From positions 198,930 through 262,929 of the forward strand of contig JAQFWX010000012.1 in assembly GCA_027605045.1 (NCBI GenBank): DNA of 64,000 nt. The letters run 5' to 3'. Both the position numbers and the translations under genes were made by a program. Positions 49,737 to 62,472 of this stretch are shown piece by piece. The stretch's first letter is position 1, and each line of letters begins with the position of its first letter. The notes beneath the pieces were generated by a model. That model was not told where the DNA came from and did not search any database. It saw only the letters and a list, made by a program, of their open reading frames with translations. This DNA is from Phallus indusiatus. Lineage: Eukaryota; Basidiomycota; Agaricomycetes; Phallales; Phallaceae.

Positions 49737-52700
49737 TTACCAGGCGATACGGGCCAAAAATCCTTTCGGGTAACGACGGACAAAGAATTTACGAACTTCG
49801 TCAAGCCTAAGGTAGTTATTTAACAGGGATGTTCTGAGGGGAAAAAAAGAGGATAGAGACTCACGTGAGCAAACCGATACCAAACGTAATGGGGATGAAG
49901 TAATTTTCAGCCGGGATACCACGAGTAAGGAATATCTTCTGGCTATAAATATAACAATAAATGGGCTGCGTTAGGACATTACTGACAAGGATATAAATAT
50001 GCTTACAAGAATGGAACATAGCTGAAAAAGACGGCAAGACAGAGAGCAAGGCCCATAGCCGGAAATAGGTAATAGTTGAGAGCAGGGGTGTGTTGAAATA
50101 TGCTCAGCTTTCGACCACGAGTAGCCAGCAAGTTCCTGTAGGATAACGTTCGTATAAGACATTGGCACCAAGGATTTCGTGAGATTATAAAAACTTACCC
50201 CCATTGCATAATTACTAGAGTGAAAAAATAAACGCTCTGAGCACGATTTAACAATTCAGGTGTCAAAGTCGGCCAGTTTCCGAACTTGAAAACGAGTTCA
50301 GAAAAGGGGACACCGTTCTTCTGCAAGTACCAGAAAGACCTGTCGGCAGATTATTTCATCGGTGTTTTTAGTGCTAGAAAGAATGAAATCTGCTTACAGT
50401 GACATCGCACAAAGACTTTCAAGAACGCCCAAGAAACCGTATGCTTGAATGAGAAGTTTGAGATTAACCATGCGATCTGTCTTTGTATTACGGGGTCTAC
50501 GACGAAGCAACCCAGATTCTGGAGGTTCCATGCACAAACTGAGAGCCGGTCCTACATCGGTAACTACACATATAATGATCATCTGCAAAGAGTTTTAGCA
50601 TGAAACATTCCACAGTTTTTTTTGACGGACCTGTATGTTGCTGAGCATCTTTTGAATTGACCGGTCAGTAGTCAAATAGAACATGCATATCATCAGGATT
50701 TGCTCACTTGAGGAACACCGAGGAAAATATTGAGTAAAACGGGCATCAACTCAGAGAAACTGGCGATTTTTTGGTTTTAAGAATTCAACAGTAAATAGAT
50801 CCATGAGACTTGCTCACCTTCCCGCAGGAAGAAGATAAAGACAAGTCTTCTTCAAATTGTCATACACTAATCGACCTAAAACGTATATGAATAAAAAACA
50901 GTCAACGCAAAAGCTTCAAACGAACGCACCATATTCTAAGGCGATAACAATAGACCCAAAGTTGTCGAGCAGCACCATGTCTGCAGCTTCTCTAATCACG
51001 ACTTGAATGAATAAAGAACATCACAAAGGTTGATCTGTCTTCTTACCTTGCAATGTCAGAACCAGAACCCATGGCAATGCCGATATCCGCAGCTTTCAGG
51101 GAGGCACTATCATTGACACCGTCTCCAGTCATTCCCACAATGCATTTCCCCTCCTGGAAGGCCCGAACGATAAACAATTTCTGTTCGGGAGTCGTTCTTG
51201 CGAAAACAATCTCATCGTAGTTGCAAAGCTGGGTCAATTGTGTGCCTTGGAATTGCGTCATATCGTTGCCAGTGATAACAATACTACGCATGGGACGTGG
51301 ATCCGGATCATCCTCGGTGACAGGCACATATGGCTGAATTTTCTCGAGAGGATAATTGGGATCGAGATCTGACAAGTGATGGATTTTGGAAGGGTTGGAT
51401 ACTATGCCAGCTTGAGCAGCGATGGCAACAGCTGTCGCGGGGTGGTCACCTAGAATTAGGAAAAACAGTTGAGTTGGGGGATTCAAGGCTTTTTCTTTTA
51501 CGGGATGTCATACCAGTTACAACGAAGAATCGGATACCAGCTCCACGACAAGTTCTACCAAAGAGGTATAAGTAGTGGTCTTTGGAAAGAAACATAATTA
51601 ATTAACCTAACAGTTTCGATAATATCATCCTTCAAAGGGTCCATTAAAGCAACCAAACCGACGATTATGAGGTCCTCGTTCAAATCATTCATCAATTCGT
51701 CCATAGTTTGAAGACTCTTGAGCGCAGATTTGGGGATATCCTCCTCTTTGATGATTTTACGAGCTAAAACCAAGACACGTTGACCTTGGGAGGCCCATTC
51801 TTCCTGTTTGCGGACGATACGCGCCAAGGACTTTTCATTCAAAGGAAGAGGTTGACCACCATTCGGGTTAGCTATGAAACTGCATCGGGGGAAGAGGACA
51901 TCCGGAGCGCCTTTGATGGTGAGAAGATAGTCTGTTGGCATGAAGTCATCCCAGGACGCTAAAGGTGCAGGGCGATGTCCGGATGGAGATCCAGTAGAAA
52001 GTCGGGACAGTTTGAGCATGAATTTCGTCTGAAAAGGAGTAATAAGATTCGAAGTCCTGATATAATATATATTGTAAATACCTTAGAGTTGAAGTTGATT
52101 TTGTGTACTTCTTGCCATATATTACCCAAATCCTTAACAGGAGTGATGTCATTAGAGAATGATAACAAAGCGGCATCTGGATTTGGAAACGGGGTTGAGA
52201 TTGTGCTCCGGAGAAGTAACGCACACAATGAGGAAGTAGTTTACCTGTGGCATCGCCAAGAATTTCTGGGATTCCAGTTTCTTTATCTTCCGTAAAAACA
52301 GCGGCGTTGCAAATTCCAGCAACAGCAGCAACCTGGATCAAATTCTCTCGGGATACCTCCGAGACATTATCAGAAGATGTCTGCGGGGTTTCGTGTTCTT
52401 TGGATATGGATTTATTGAGAAGCTTGTCACGGAAGACTGAAGACTTGAACTCGGTGTCATAAACGGCGACATTCTCGACGTGCATCTTGTTCTGTGTTAA
52501 CGTTCCTTGATATAAGATCAATACGTGGCGATTGATGATAAAGTAGAACTATTACCAGTTTTGTCCTAGAATAAAAGACTGGATAAATAAATCTCGACTA
52601 TACTCAAACGTGATAGAACTTACCGAGCAGATCACGTTTACGGCACCGAGTGTCTCTACAATGGACAAAGACTTGCATAAAACCTGACCAAAAAGACGTA

Positions 52701-54532
52701 AGTAAGATGATGATATCTTTATATAAACTTGTTGTCATTACTTTATGTTTGCTCAGCGTTCCTGCGACTTTTGCCAAACTGATTGTCACAGCAACGGGTC
52801 TGAAATACGTGAGTTAGAGCCAATATCATGACTGAGCAGGTTGAAGCGATCTTACAATCCTTCTGGAATAAAAGCGACTGATGTTGGAATGGACATATAT
52901 CAGCGATAATCCATACATTCAAAGGTTAGCCAAAAGTCGTACCCATGACAGAAACAATGTCGATCAGGAGATTCGGCACGTTAATGTAGGTAGGAAATTC
53001 ACGGCGAAGCCTGAAGGACGGTCGTTACTATTGCGTTGGTTATACCTTTGATGTGATTTAAGCCTACCATGCCGCCCATAGTATAACAAGTAAGATCGCT
53101 ACAGACACGGCCATACTGGCTATTATCACGACCAAGCGCAGAATTTCCCGTTGTAAAGTTGTCATACTGTTAGACGACTTTGCCGATAAGCCGGCAATGC
53201 GACCGCTAATAGTACAAGTATCATTAGGCTTTAACGAAAGAAACAAAGAGGTGATAGGGGAAAGGTGGCTTACAATACAGTGGAATCACCTGTTTGAATG
53301 ACGATACCTTGACCAGAACCACTAACGCAATGGGTACCTTGAAGCGCGATATTCTTGGTCTGTTCAAAATACGACGCGTCAGATTTTTCACGAAAACAGT
53401 GTAATGGTTGAATACCTCTAAGAAGTTATTGCTAGTTTTATCCACGGCTCCAGCAATAGGCTCGCTCTATGTATGAAGCATGAGATTGAGAAGAAAAGCG
53501 GGCGCAATATATTGCGTTTACTTCTCCAGTCAATATACTACGATCAAAGGTACAATCTCCAGTGCATTGAGTGAGTCTAAGGTCTGCCGGTATCTTCATA
53601 CCCATCGCAATTACGACCTAGAAATGTGTTGGTGAACAAAACCGAACACATCTTTGAGGCGAGGTGTTTGAAAATACATACCAGATCACCGGGGACAAGT
53701 TTATCCGCGGGTATGGTGGTTTGGAAATCGTTGCGAATGACTGTAACGGCAGCCGGCAAAAGGGTCTGAATGCTCTTCATGACACGAGAAGTTGAAAAAT
53801 CCTGCCATGCATTGAAAATCGCTTGAAGGAATAAAACGATGAGAAGGACCACGGCCAAAGCCAAATTAGATGCCTCCGGGGGGTTACCAAGGGGTTTCCT
53901 GGGTTCATACTATCAACGTGATGGATGAAAGGATGGCAAGAAGAGAGAACTGACCAAGAGATGAAGCAAATGATAGCGGCGCCTAAAAGCAGTGTCCCAA
54001 AGCCTCCGAATATCCAGCCAGCGAGTTTCCTCAATATATTGCTAGGAGGGGGTTTGATTCTATTAGGCCCGTAGGTAGATAAACGTCTCGATGCTTGTGT
54101 ATCATCCAGGCCGACTTTGGCAGATGTCGAGAGACGCTCAAGCACTTCTGCGACGGAAATTGTGTGCCAGTCGAGAGTAGCAATCTCTATAAAAATTTGT
54201 TAAAAACCTGTTTAATGAAAAAAAAGATTAAAGAAAAAAATCATACCTTTTACTTCTGCCTTGGCTTTGTTATTGCCTTTGATGTGTGCAGGTTGGGGGC
54301 TACTGTCAGATGATTTGTCCTTGAAAGATTCAACGTCGACACTGAGGGTTCGAAACTCCACAGGGATACGTGCTGCGCCGGGAGATATACTGTCATGAAC
54401 TGAGTTTATTGACAGCGTTCTTGCACCCATTGAGACCCTAGGGTGATCATAAGTGACTTCGGTAATGACTACCTCAGCCTGATAATCGCGCTGCTTCTCG
54501 AGGTCAGAGTGAGCTGAAGGGACAGGAGCCAT
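49737..54532 (-). CDS. P-type ATPase, type IIC (Na+/K+-ATPase alpha-like)
   Basis: About 1,090 residues in many exons, read from 54532 to the stop at 49737. After a long polar N-terminus come [15 protein letters not shown] and [19 protein letters not shown], the signature start of Na,K-ATPase-type pumps. Then come the actuator loop (TGE at the end of RSILTGE), PEGLPVAVT, and [13 protein letters not shown] with the phosphorylated Asp (split by an intron near 52560-52620). [19 protein letters not shown] and [22 protein letters not shown] follow. The C-terminus [21 protein letters not shown] closely follows animal alpha subunits. It should pump Na+ or K+ across a membrane; fungal type IIC pumps are linked to alkali-cation transport, and no beta subunit gene is seen here. 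The start lies 43 bp after a TATA box. Exon ends were not all fixed. Confidence 0.9.
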
Positions 54533-54574
54533 GGGGAAAGAAAGCGATAGCTTGATAGACTGATAGACCCCCAG

Positions 54575-54580
54575 TTTATA
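54575..54580 (-). promoter_or_regulatory. TATA box of the P-type ATPase gene
   Basis: TATAAA on the minus strand, 43 bp upstream of the ATG at 54532. It argues against the in-frame ATG at 54595, which would lie upstream of it. Confidence 0.5.
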
Positions 54581-56189
54581 ACCGCACAGTGTCATAATTT
54601 TAGCAACACTGGCCGTATACCGGTCAACAACGCGACTGGATCCAGAAAACTAGTTTTTGCACATGAGCTTGTCAGAAAAAAAGGCTTATCATCAGAAAAT
54701 AGTCAATTATCTTGTGAAAATTTTCTATCTTTGGAGAATCGGGTGCATGGAGACCGGTGAAATGGTTTGTGTCGACATATGGACAATAGAGGACAGCAGA
54801 GGACGCAGGCTGGTGCTCGAACACTTTCCGGATCCACAAGGGACTCTAAGTATGGCTGATAATATCGGCTATTTTCTTCTTTGATAGTTCCGATTTCGAA
54901 ACTTCTGTTACATTTCATAGCCACGCTTCTTTATTCTTTATGAGGAGTGAGCACAGAGCAGACAAGGTAAACTTGATATCGGAAAAATCTTACGACTAGT
55001 CACTAGTCACTGGATATTTCGGGTGCAAACCCAGGCCAGACTTGTTGTGTGATTTAGGGTATTGATAAGTAAAAATACTTGCTGCGTTCGTGCGTAATGT
55101 TCCGAAGCAAGAAAACTGGAACTGAGCCTTTGTTGGACTTGCTAAACTCAGATTAGTAGTCCAGAATCTCGAATCCTCGATGCTCAACGGATCTGTCGGT
55201 TGCGCCCATTGGGCTCCACATACCGTGCCTGTCACGTGATCGCGTTCACACCCAAACAGCGTCAAACAAAGAAAAGGGAAACTCAGGCCGCCTATACGTG
55301 ATCATCGAATTTTTTCCCGAGTGCATGTTCATGGCCAGGACCCAACATGTTTTCTGAAACGAACGATAAGGCACTATACCATCACTGTCCGTTTTCTTTG
55401 CCTCTGGTCTAGAACAGTCTAGAACGTAGCTTGCACATAAACCCTGAGTGATGCCGCGAGTGCGCTTGGACCTAAGTACGTGATTAGGCTTCGGTTGCTA
55501 GAGAATACGGCACAGACCCTGATGAACGCGAAAATGCTGGACAGCCATACACGCCATTCTCGGACACATTAGGAGCTTTGCTTAAAGCCAGTCTCGCTTT
55601 TACAGATACCAGCGGAAGCTCTTAGTCGTTTTGGCCTTATCGTCGATATGTACGGTAAACCCTTGCCTCATTTATCAGACCGAAATTGAAAATGATTGTA
55701 TAGATCCATGCTTCCTTTTCAGAACGATGGCCCGATTAGTGCGAAGACCTCGTCACCGGTGTACCATCACCTCCGATGAAGTATGACCGAGAGACTCCCA
55801 TTATCGTTTAGTGATCACGTCCACGTCAGATCATATCATGCGTTCCTCGCTTTGGTTTTTCAGTGACCCCCATGAAGCGGATGATTATATCTCTTTCTCA
55901 CCGAAACTGCACATAGCCGCCGTGCGAAGATGAATGTGCTCGTCATGCGTTGCTGTGATACCTCAACTACGGTTGTTGCAATCAAGGAAGAAAGCACGTT
56001 GTGGAGAAGGTCAAGCCAAGCTCCCGACCATTCCGTTTCTGACGGAAAATACTGTATAGTTAGTATGTATTGGATTAACGTATTTGTTCGTTAAAGATGG
56101 TTACCATTCAGAGGAATGTCGCCAGAATCACTGCCGTACCTCAGCGTTTCAAGCTTCACACTTTCTCCCATACTTTATCCCCTGCCATG
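54581..56189. other. Gene-poor stretch
   Basis: No joinable coding sequence was recognised. The short frames at 54657-54884 and 54996-55265 lack family features. Confidence 0.45.
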
Positions 56190-56380
56190 CTCTGCGATCG
56201 TGCCCCGTACTAGTCTAAATGAATATCATCAAGCCCCAAAACAACCAACGTTGGTGCAAAAGCCCATTGACCATTTTCTTTTGATAATCGATGCTTGATT
56301 ATAATGTTTGTTTCAGGCAGAACGTATAAACAGCAGTGATGGCGAACCAAGAGCCGTAAAACTGAAAATTAACTGTATAA
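56190..56380 (-). pseudogene. Relic of a DUF6533 membrane-protein gene
   Basis: On the minus strand SWFAITAVYTFCLKQTL stops at a TAA. A neighbouring frame then continues KHRLSKENGQWAFAPTLVVL. The intact gene at 59371-61263 reads SWFALAAFHRHLSLKQTLNT then HRLLRESGTFAPMLTVLFRN at the matching place. The nucleotide match is visible too (about 56236-56330 against 59865-59960). The stop and frame change mark it as decayed. The open plus-strand frame 56308-56760 runs across it and is probably chance. How far the relic extends is unclear. Confidence 0.55.
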
Positions 56381-57174
56381 GCTTTTCTCGCTATCTTTTT
56401 ACAACTATGTATGTTGTTAAAGAAAGAAATAAACGCGCCCAGCAAGGTTTGATCGCGTGTCTAAGTCTGTCGCTAGCGAATAGAAATTACGGAATTTTTG
56501 GGCCAATTAAATATGCCGCAACCAATTCATTTTTTTTTAAGTTTGCGGCAACCAGAACGGATCTGTGGAAAATAGACCGGCTTTCAAAATATCGGCATAT
56601 ATTGTCGAACAGCAAGACGACTCGGATTTTTAAGCGAATCTTGTCAGAAAGAGCGGCGTCGGGGTTTTATGCAATCAAGGTAAAAGTATCCATTGTAGCA
56701 ATTACTTTCGGTTTGATACACGGAGTCACTAGCACAGAAAAATTGCGGAAGACGAATTAATGAAGCGTAGATATTTATAACATAGTCGGGAAATAACAAG
56801 ATTACGACGTACCTGAAGGAAGGATGTACGAAGGCAACACATAAAGACAAAGGAACCGGTCAGGAAAAGACAACGCGTTTGACATGTCTTCGTATAACAT
56901 TTGGCACCAACGCAGGCTCAGCGACGTAAATTAAACATGACAAACAAGTGATGCATAAAATCAACTTCATACTCATGCTAAACCATTTACAGTGCATAAA
57001 CCAATCATGTGAGATGAAATATCAAGGAATTTCCCCGTGTTCACGACAATACACAGGTAGAAAAAGACGAGAAACAGACGACTTGGAATTTGGAAATAAG
57101 AAATGCTCATAAATACCTTGTAGTGCCTTGATGCAGACTGTAACTACGAGCTGAGGCATTGTACATGCCCGGAT

Positions 57175-58033
57175 CTAACGCTGCGCAGGGACGAGGGCAG
57201 AAGTGTTTTGAATGGCCGAACTGATGTTAGTCTGAATTTTCTGAATGGCACTAGGAGAGACGTTAGCCTGAAATGAGGAGAACTATCAGTACGTAGTTGA
57301 CCCTTCGACGATATAGAATATATGTATCACCGGAGCAGCGGCCATAAAAGTTCGTATTAAGGACTTGTTTTTTCGTATTAATATCATTAGTATCCTCATT
57401 TGCATATAAAAACGCTATGAATAGCACTTACATCCATTAAGCCTTGAACCGTGGACATACCCCATGCAGTTATTCCAGGAATAATTTCAAAGGTGAGAGC
57501 CCTGGCATTATATGCATTCAAAAGTGTTATAAACTGGGTTTGTATATCTTGTAGGATGGTCAGGAAGGCAGAACCTTCATTCGCAGTAAGCGGGGACGAA
57601 AGTTTCTGAAGAAATAACATGTAAACATTTGAACGCAGTGAAGAAATATGAGTGTTTTACTGAGAGAGAGGAAGTAGCTCTCGAAATAGAGACCAACGTT
57701 TTAATTCCCTGTGGAACAGGAACCTACAATGTTCATTACTGTAAACGAAAACGATCGTGTAAACATTTATATTTAACACTCACAAGGATCTGAGTAACCG
57801 AAGCATTGGCCCGTGTTGTGGGAATTGCCTGAATCATTGGTGTTGTTGTAATCTACCAGGTGTGCTTGTGTGATTAAAAAAATTCTTCATCTGTGTGATC
57901 GTTTGGCAGTGTTTACCAGATTATTAGAAATGGACTTCAGGTCTTGTTCGACTTGAGAGGCGCTAACGCTGTTATTATAACCAACAACAGCAAGTGCTGC
58001 CTGAAATGATGCTTTGATTGATTGTAAGGACAT
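57175..58033 (-). CDS. HsbA-like helical protein without signal peptide (171 aa)
   Basis: Five exons join in phase to 172 codons: 58033-57917, 57852-57784, 57723-57661, 57605-57432 and 57267-57175. The sequence is all-helical, with heptad-like segments: SASQVEQDLKSISNNL, GIKTLVSISRATSSLSKLSS and LTILQDIQTQFITLLNAYNA. This pattern is like the hydrophobic surface-binding protein A (HsbA) domain, which is normally secreted and aids attachment to hydrophobic surfaces. No signal peptide precedes it: a TATATAAA box lies only about 105 bp upstream and no other ATG fits. It could be an intracellular relative or an unrelated helical bundle. Confidence 0.55.
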
Positions 58034-58137
58034 GGAATTATCAGAACAGAAAATTGGACGAGGGAGATAGAAAACCGAGGGGGAGCAAAACTTGTCAGGC
58101 TGAGAGTCAAATAAATTGTCAGGCAGAATTGTCGGTG

Positions 58138-58145
58138 TTTATATA
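58138..58145 (-). promoter_or_regulatory. TATA box of the HsbA-like gene
   Basis: TATATAAA on the minus strand, about 105 bp before the ATG at 58033. Confidence 0.45.
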
Positions 58146-59370
58146 TAATTCAATTTCTTGGTGAGTAAACAAATATCTTGTTCAATATTTTGGGTTCAGA
58201 CTCGAAATTTTTCATTTTTGACACATTGTTATCGCAGCTACATGTGGCGACGCCCCGATAGAAAATACCGGACTGCCATTCGGGTGCGCATCTAAAACGC
58301 CGACATTTATTTCGAACGTAAGGGGGAGGGATAGCCTACACGTGCGTGTGGATTTCGTTATCCCCTTTCTGCTGTCAGGTTCGTTGACTGTATTCTATAC
58401 ATTCCCCTATCTTGTAATCTACAGTACTAGAAGACGTTTGAATTCGGATTTCTCCGTGACACACTCCAAATATGTGAGTTATGAAAAACATTATGTGTCG
58501 TGACCACGCAGTGTCAAAGCAGCCAAGCTTTATCCTGTGCACGAGGCCAGCATGTGAATTAATGGAACACATGTCTTTCTAGAACTTATCAGTGATCTGG
58601 GTTTCGGCTCTAGCCTATGAAGGCTTGAAGCACATCCCTCATCTTGAAACTTCCAGAGCGCTCGGTGATTTGAAGAGCGCCTCATTATCGCACGATTTGT
58701 TCAGGCCGTTTGATTCTAAGCGTCGTGTTGCAGTGTTGTTGTTGTAGTGTTGTTTGATCCAACATACCATTCTTCGAGAAACATATGCAGACATAAAACT
58801 GAAGGATCTATATATTACTTCATCTTTTTGCATAAATCTCCCCTGGCAAAAACGAAAAATAAGATCTTTGGATGAGTACATGTAATCAATATATATTAAG
58901 TCTTCTCAAAGTTCTCATAACTCCACTATTTTAGATTAGTAAAACAACAACAGATTAGAATAGAGTTGAAATGAACAATATATCTAATATCATATAGATA
59001 TCTTACATCTAAAACACGTGATTATCTGGGGAAATAATTGCTGGTATCTAGCGAATCCTTGTGAGTGAAGGTATTCTGAAGAATCTTTTGATTCAATTTT
59101 TCTGGTATGAAACACCAATATACTTTTGACGCGTGTTACTATCATGAGTAGCAGATCGCAGTCGCAAACTTGGTCGGGTGAAGATGGTGTCCTATGAAAT
59201 TCGGCTCTCCACTCAATTTTTCTTTTTCAATTCTGAGAGGTAGTGTCCTGTACGTGTTTTTTCATTCAGGCATAGAATCCATATATTATGTCAAATTCAC
59301 TGTTACAGGACATCTGATTGTACCAGAGCACCAACAAACACTCTTCATTTATATAAGGTTTCCGGAAGGC
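58146..59370. other. Intergenic stretch
   Basis: A GTT-rich microsatellite-like run lies near 58725-58755. No gene is supported. Confidence 0.45.
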
Positions 59371-61263
59371 TTAGTATTCCTCGTCGAAGTTGAGAGCTGT
59401 TAAGTCTCTAGCTTCCTGACTTACAATCCGCAGCTCATTTCCAGAGTGATAAACCCCAGTCGCGTAGTTGGGATCTCCTTTGAGTATAAGGACAAACCGA
59501 GAGCTCTAACGATCATTCAAGTTTTCACTGATGAGAGCCAATTTAAGACAGCCAATCAAACACGAACCACTATAGAAGAGGTCGCCGCAACAAATCTAGA
59601 ATGAGAACATCAGTTGAGTATGATAACATTTTATACTTTCGGACTTACAATGGGGCAACACCAACCAGAACAGTTTGGCCGTACACACCAAAAAGCGTTA
59701 GTGCCGCAATTGCACTAACTAATATTCTTCAATTGAGAGTCAAATCTCCAAAACGTACAAGAAAAACGCAACTGAAATTACTTTTCCGTCGTCTATGAGG
59801 AAGTTGAAAATGGCACCTCATAAAGCAAAACTTACGTGAGATAATAAATGACACCATTACGGAACAAAACAGTCAACATTGGTGCAAAAGTCCCACTTTC
59901 TCTTAATAGTCGATGGGTATTCAAGGTTTGTTTCAGGGAAAGGTGCCTATGGAAAGCAGCCAAGGCAAACCAAGAATATGTAACTAGAAAATATAATAAT
60001 TCGAGGATTCTGCTGAGTGAAAAATGAAAATATACCTCCAATGAATAAGGAAGGGATACTTGTCATAAATCATTGCGTTAGTGTATTGCTAGGCTTACTA
60101 GTAGAACCGTTTGTACGAACCCTGGGCTCAACCGAAGGAAGCTTGTTGACACAAAATTTGTCCAAAAGCACGATTCGAGAGGAGACTTGATCCCCGGCGC
60201 GCCTATCACCGAAACCTTTGCGTCGGCCGCATTCAAAATAACCAATGTTATTTGTGCCTGAAACAGGCTAGCTCAGCTGACAATGACGGCAAAACTAATC
60301 AATATAGGGCATACGATTGCTTCACCTGCATCGCGAATGCGCACTCAATTACATCAATGAACAGGACAACAAAAAGAAATGCGTACATATCAAGGTGGCG
60401 ATTAGTGTTCTTCGGACTGGAACGAATCGTAATCACGAATAATAAAAATATTACTGTGACCATCAACTTACCCCGTTTTGACGTATACAGCTTATCCAGT
60501 CTTATCGCAAGCAAACAGTCTGAAGGAAAAATACACAACATTGTTGTTCCCCTGATATTTATTGAAAGCTTATAAAATTAACATATGAGAATAAAGGACG
60601 TACGATAATAAATACCACACCACGACAAAGCAACTAAAAATCAAAGTTAGAAGTCTGCACATTCAATAAACATATAAAGTGGGACGGAATACGGACTACT
60701 GCAAACACAGTTAGTGTTGAGCAATCCGGCAAGCGAATAAGACGCACATCTGACGAGGTTTCAGGAGCTGCCATGAATAGCATGTTAAGTGAAGATGACT
60801 ACCATAATAAATAGACTCGATTGTTCTTACCTGCTAGAATGCTACAATTTCTCGTCTGTCAGCTGATATATTACACTAGTCTCATAAAAATGCTCGACCA
60901 TACCATGTTGTAACAAGGGGTACGTATCGACAAATCAAATATAAAGTTTTGAACAAAGACCAGGGCCGTCTTATAAAAATTCAGGACGAGCAATTGAACA
61001 ATGGTTGAATATGCACAGACTTCCAAATGTAGGCAACCTTGGATTTCTGAGAAAAGCTTTTGAAGATTCAAAAATTGAATACTTTACCTCTGCCTTCAAG
61101 GTAAGCAGAACATCAAATATAAGCAATGAAAGTGTTCCATCTTTTTTTGAAAAACAAAATTAGCGAAAACATAAACGCAGGCCATTGACTAACATGCTAT
61201 TTGGCGAACCCGATAGCGGGCTTCAAATAGGGTGACGAGTTCAGATTGCTTTAGTTGGGACAT
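59371..61263 (-). CDS. DUF6533-type multi-pass membrane protein (intact)
   Basis: It starts MSQLKQSELVTLFEARYRVR and joins through an intron to GTLSLLIFDVLLTLKAE, then VAYIWKRPWSLFKTLYLICR and YVPLVTT. This is the full DUF6533 signature: (Y/F)D...TL..E(V/I)..IW..PW and RY.P. Later exons give an LLAIRLDKLYTSKR segment after a weaker region (60600-60840), then AQITLVILNAADAKVSV, FWTNFVSTSFLRLSP, SWFALAAF, LFRNGVIYYL, AIAALTLFGVYGQTVLVGVA and FVAATSSIVVR. The tail RDLTALNFDEEY ends at 59371. Most joins are in phase with GT-AG introns of about 50 nt; those between 60540 and 60840 are less sure. The family has seven helices and no known function. A decayed relative lies 3 kb away. Confidence 0.68.
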
Positions 61264-62472
61264 GAAACTTGTCAAAAGCGAGAGGCAAAGGAATCGGAGG
61301 ACGATAAAAAGGACAAAATTTATATGAGTATATCGAAATGATGAAAACTTGCTCGGTTATATCGATTGCGTTCACCATGCAAACATCATCAGTGACGGCA
61401 GGAATCGAGAGATTTTGGGAACAAAATATTGGCATAAATAGGCGTCAATGAGTTTTGGTCGAAGAGTTAATAAATCAGCACTTGACCTATCGTGGCACTT
61501 CAGGTGGAAACCTGCCTATGAACTACGACTCCGAGTCCGTCGAGGGCCAGGTCAGGACCGTCAGAGTTGTGCCGTTAATGCGGTCACGTCGATGTCAGAT
61601 GCCATTTAACGTGCAGTGCACGGTGGAGAAAGTTATGAGTCACCAGCGCAATAATTTCAAAGCAGTTGAGTTATACACTTGAACCTACATCATGATGCAG
61701 TTTCTACTGCGCTTAGGGAGTCCATGCTTGCTTTCCCACGTTGACCCGTAAAAGTCCGCCTTATATAAATACCGCGGCGCAACGACGGCGAAAGGAAGGA
61801 AGTTAAGAGGAAATTGAAAATGAGACTATTTTGTCAAAGCAAAGATTAAATTAATACCTAAGCACAAATTTCAAATAATTTACGTGCATTTGGGAAACGG
61901 GATTGACCATGATTCAAACTCAAGATTCACTGGCACCAAAAAGAGAGCTTCCGGGATGGGGGTGATCCCTGCTTAAAGAAAACGGAACTACTGTAAGGAC
62001 TAGATACATTTTAGATAATTTCGAATAAAGGACGTCACTCTTCTACTAGGTAGCGAGGAAAAATTTACCTTTTAAGCCCGCCGCAGGCCTTAGACCGAGT
62101 CTACAAAAGCACAAATAATGTGCATTTGACATTTATGTTGCTACTTTACATGGATATTTGACCATTTGAAATCATACGTATACAATTTAGAAAAGTGTTT
62201 GGTAAACGGTTTAAAATGTCACCTCGACAGAAGCCTGACAGCATCGGAGCTAATTAACTTTACTAACCACTCCACTAATAAGATCGTGGAAAACCTAGTA
62301 CTCGTTGCGATATATAATATCTTAAAAAAAAAACATCAACATCAGCTCCTTGTTGTGAGGGATACGCTTACAGAACCATTTCTCGTGAAACTGGCGCAAT
62401 GCGAGGGATAAATACTTCTCGGAGATAACGTTCGACGTGATCTAAATAAAGAAACACCATTAGCACCCTTAT
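61264..62472. other. Intergenic stretch
   Basis: The frame 61455-61682 (+) shows no family features and no flanking exons. Nothing else was recognised. Confidence 0.4.

Noticed and set aside
56308..56760. 150-residue plus-strand open frame
   Set aside because: It overlaps the minus-strand DUF6533 relic, has no recognisable motif and is best read as chance.
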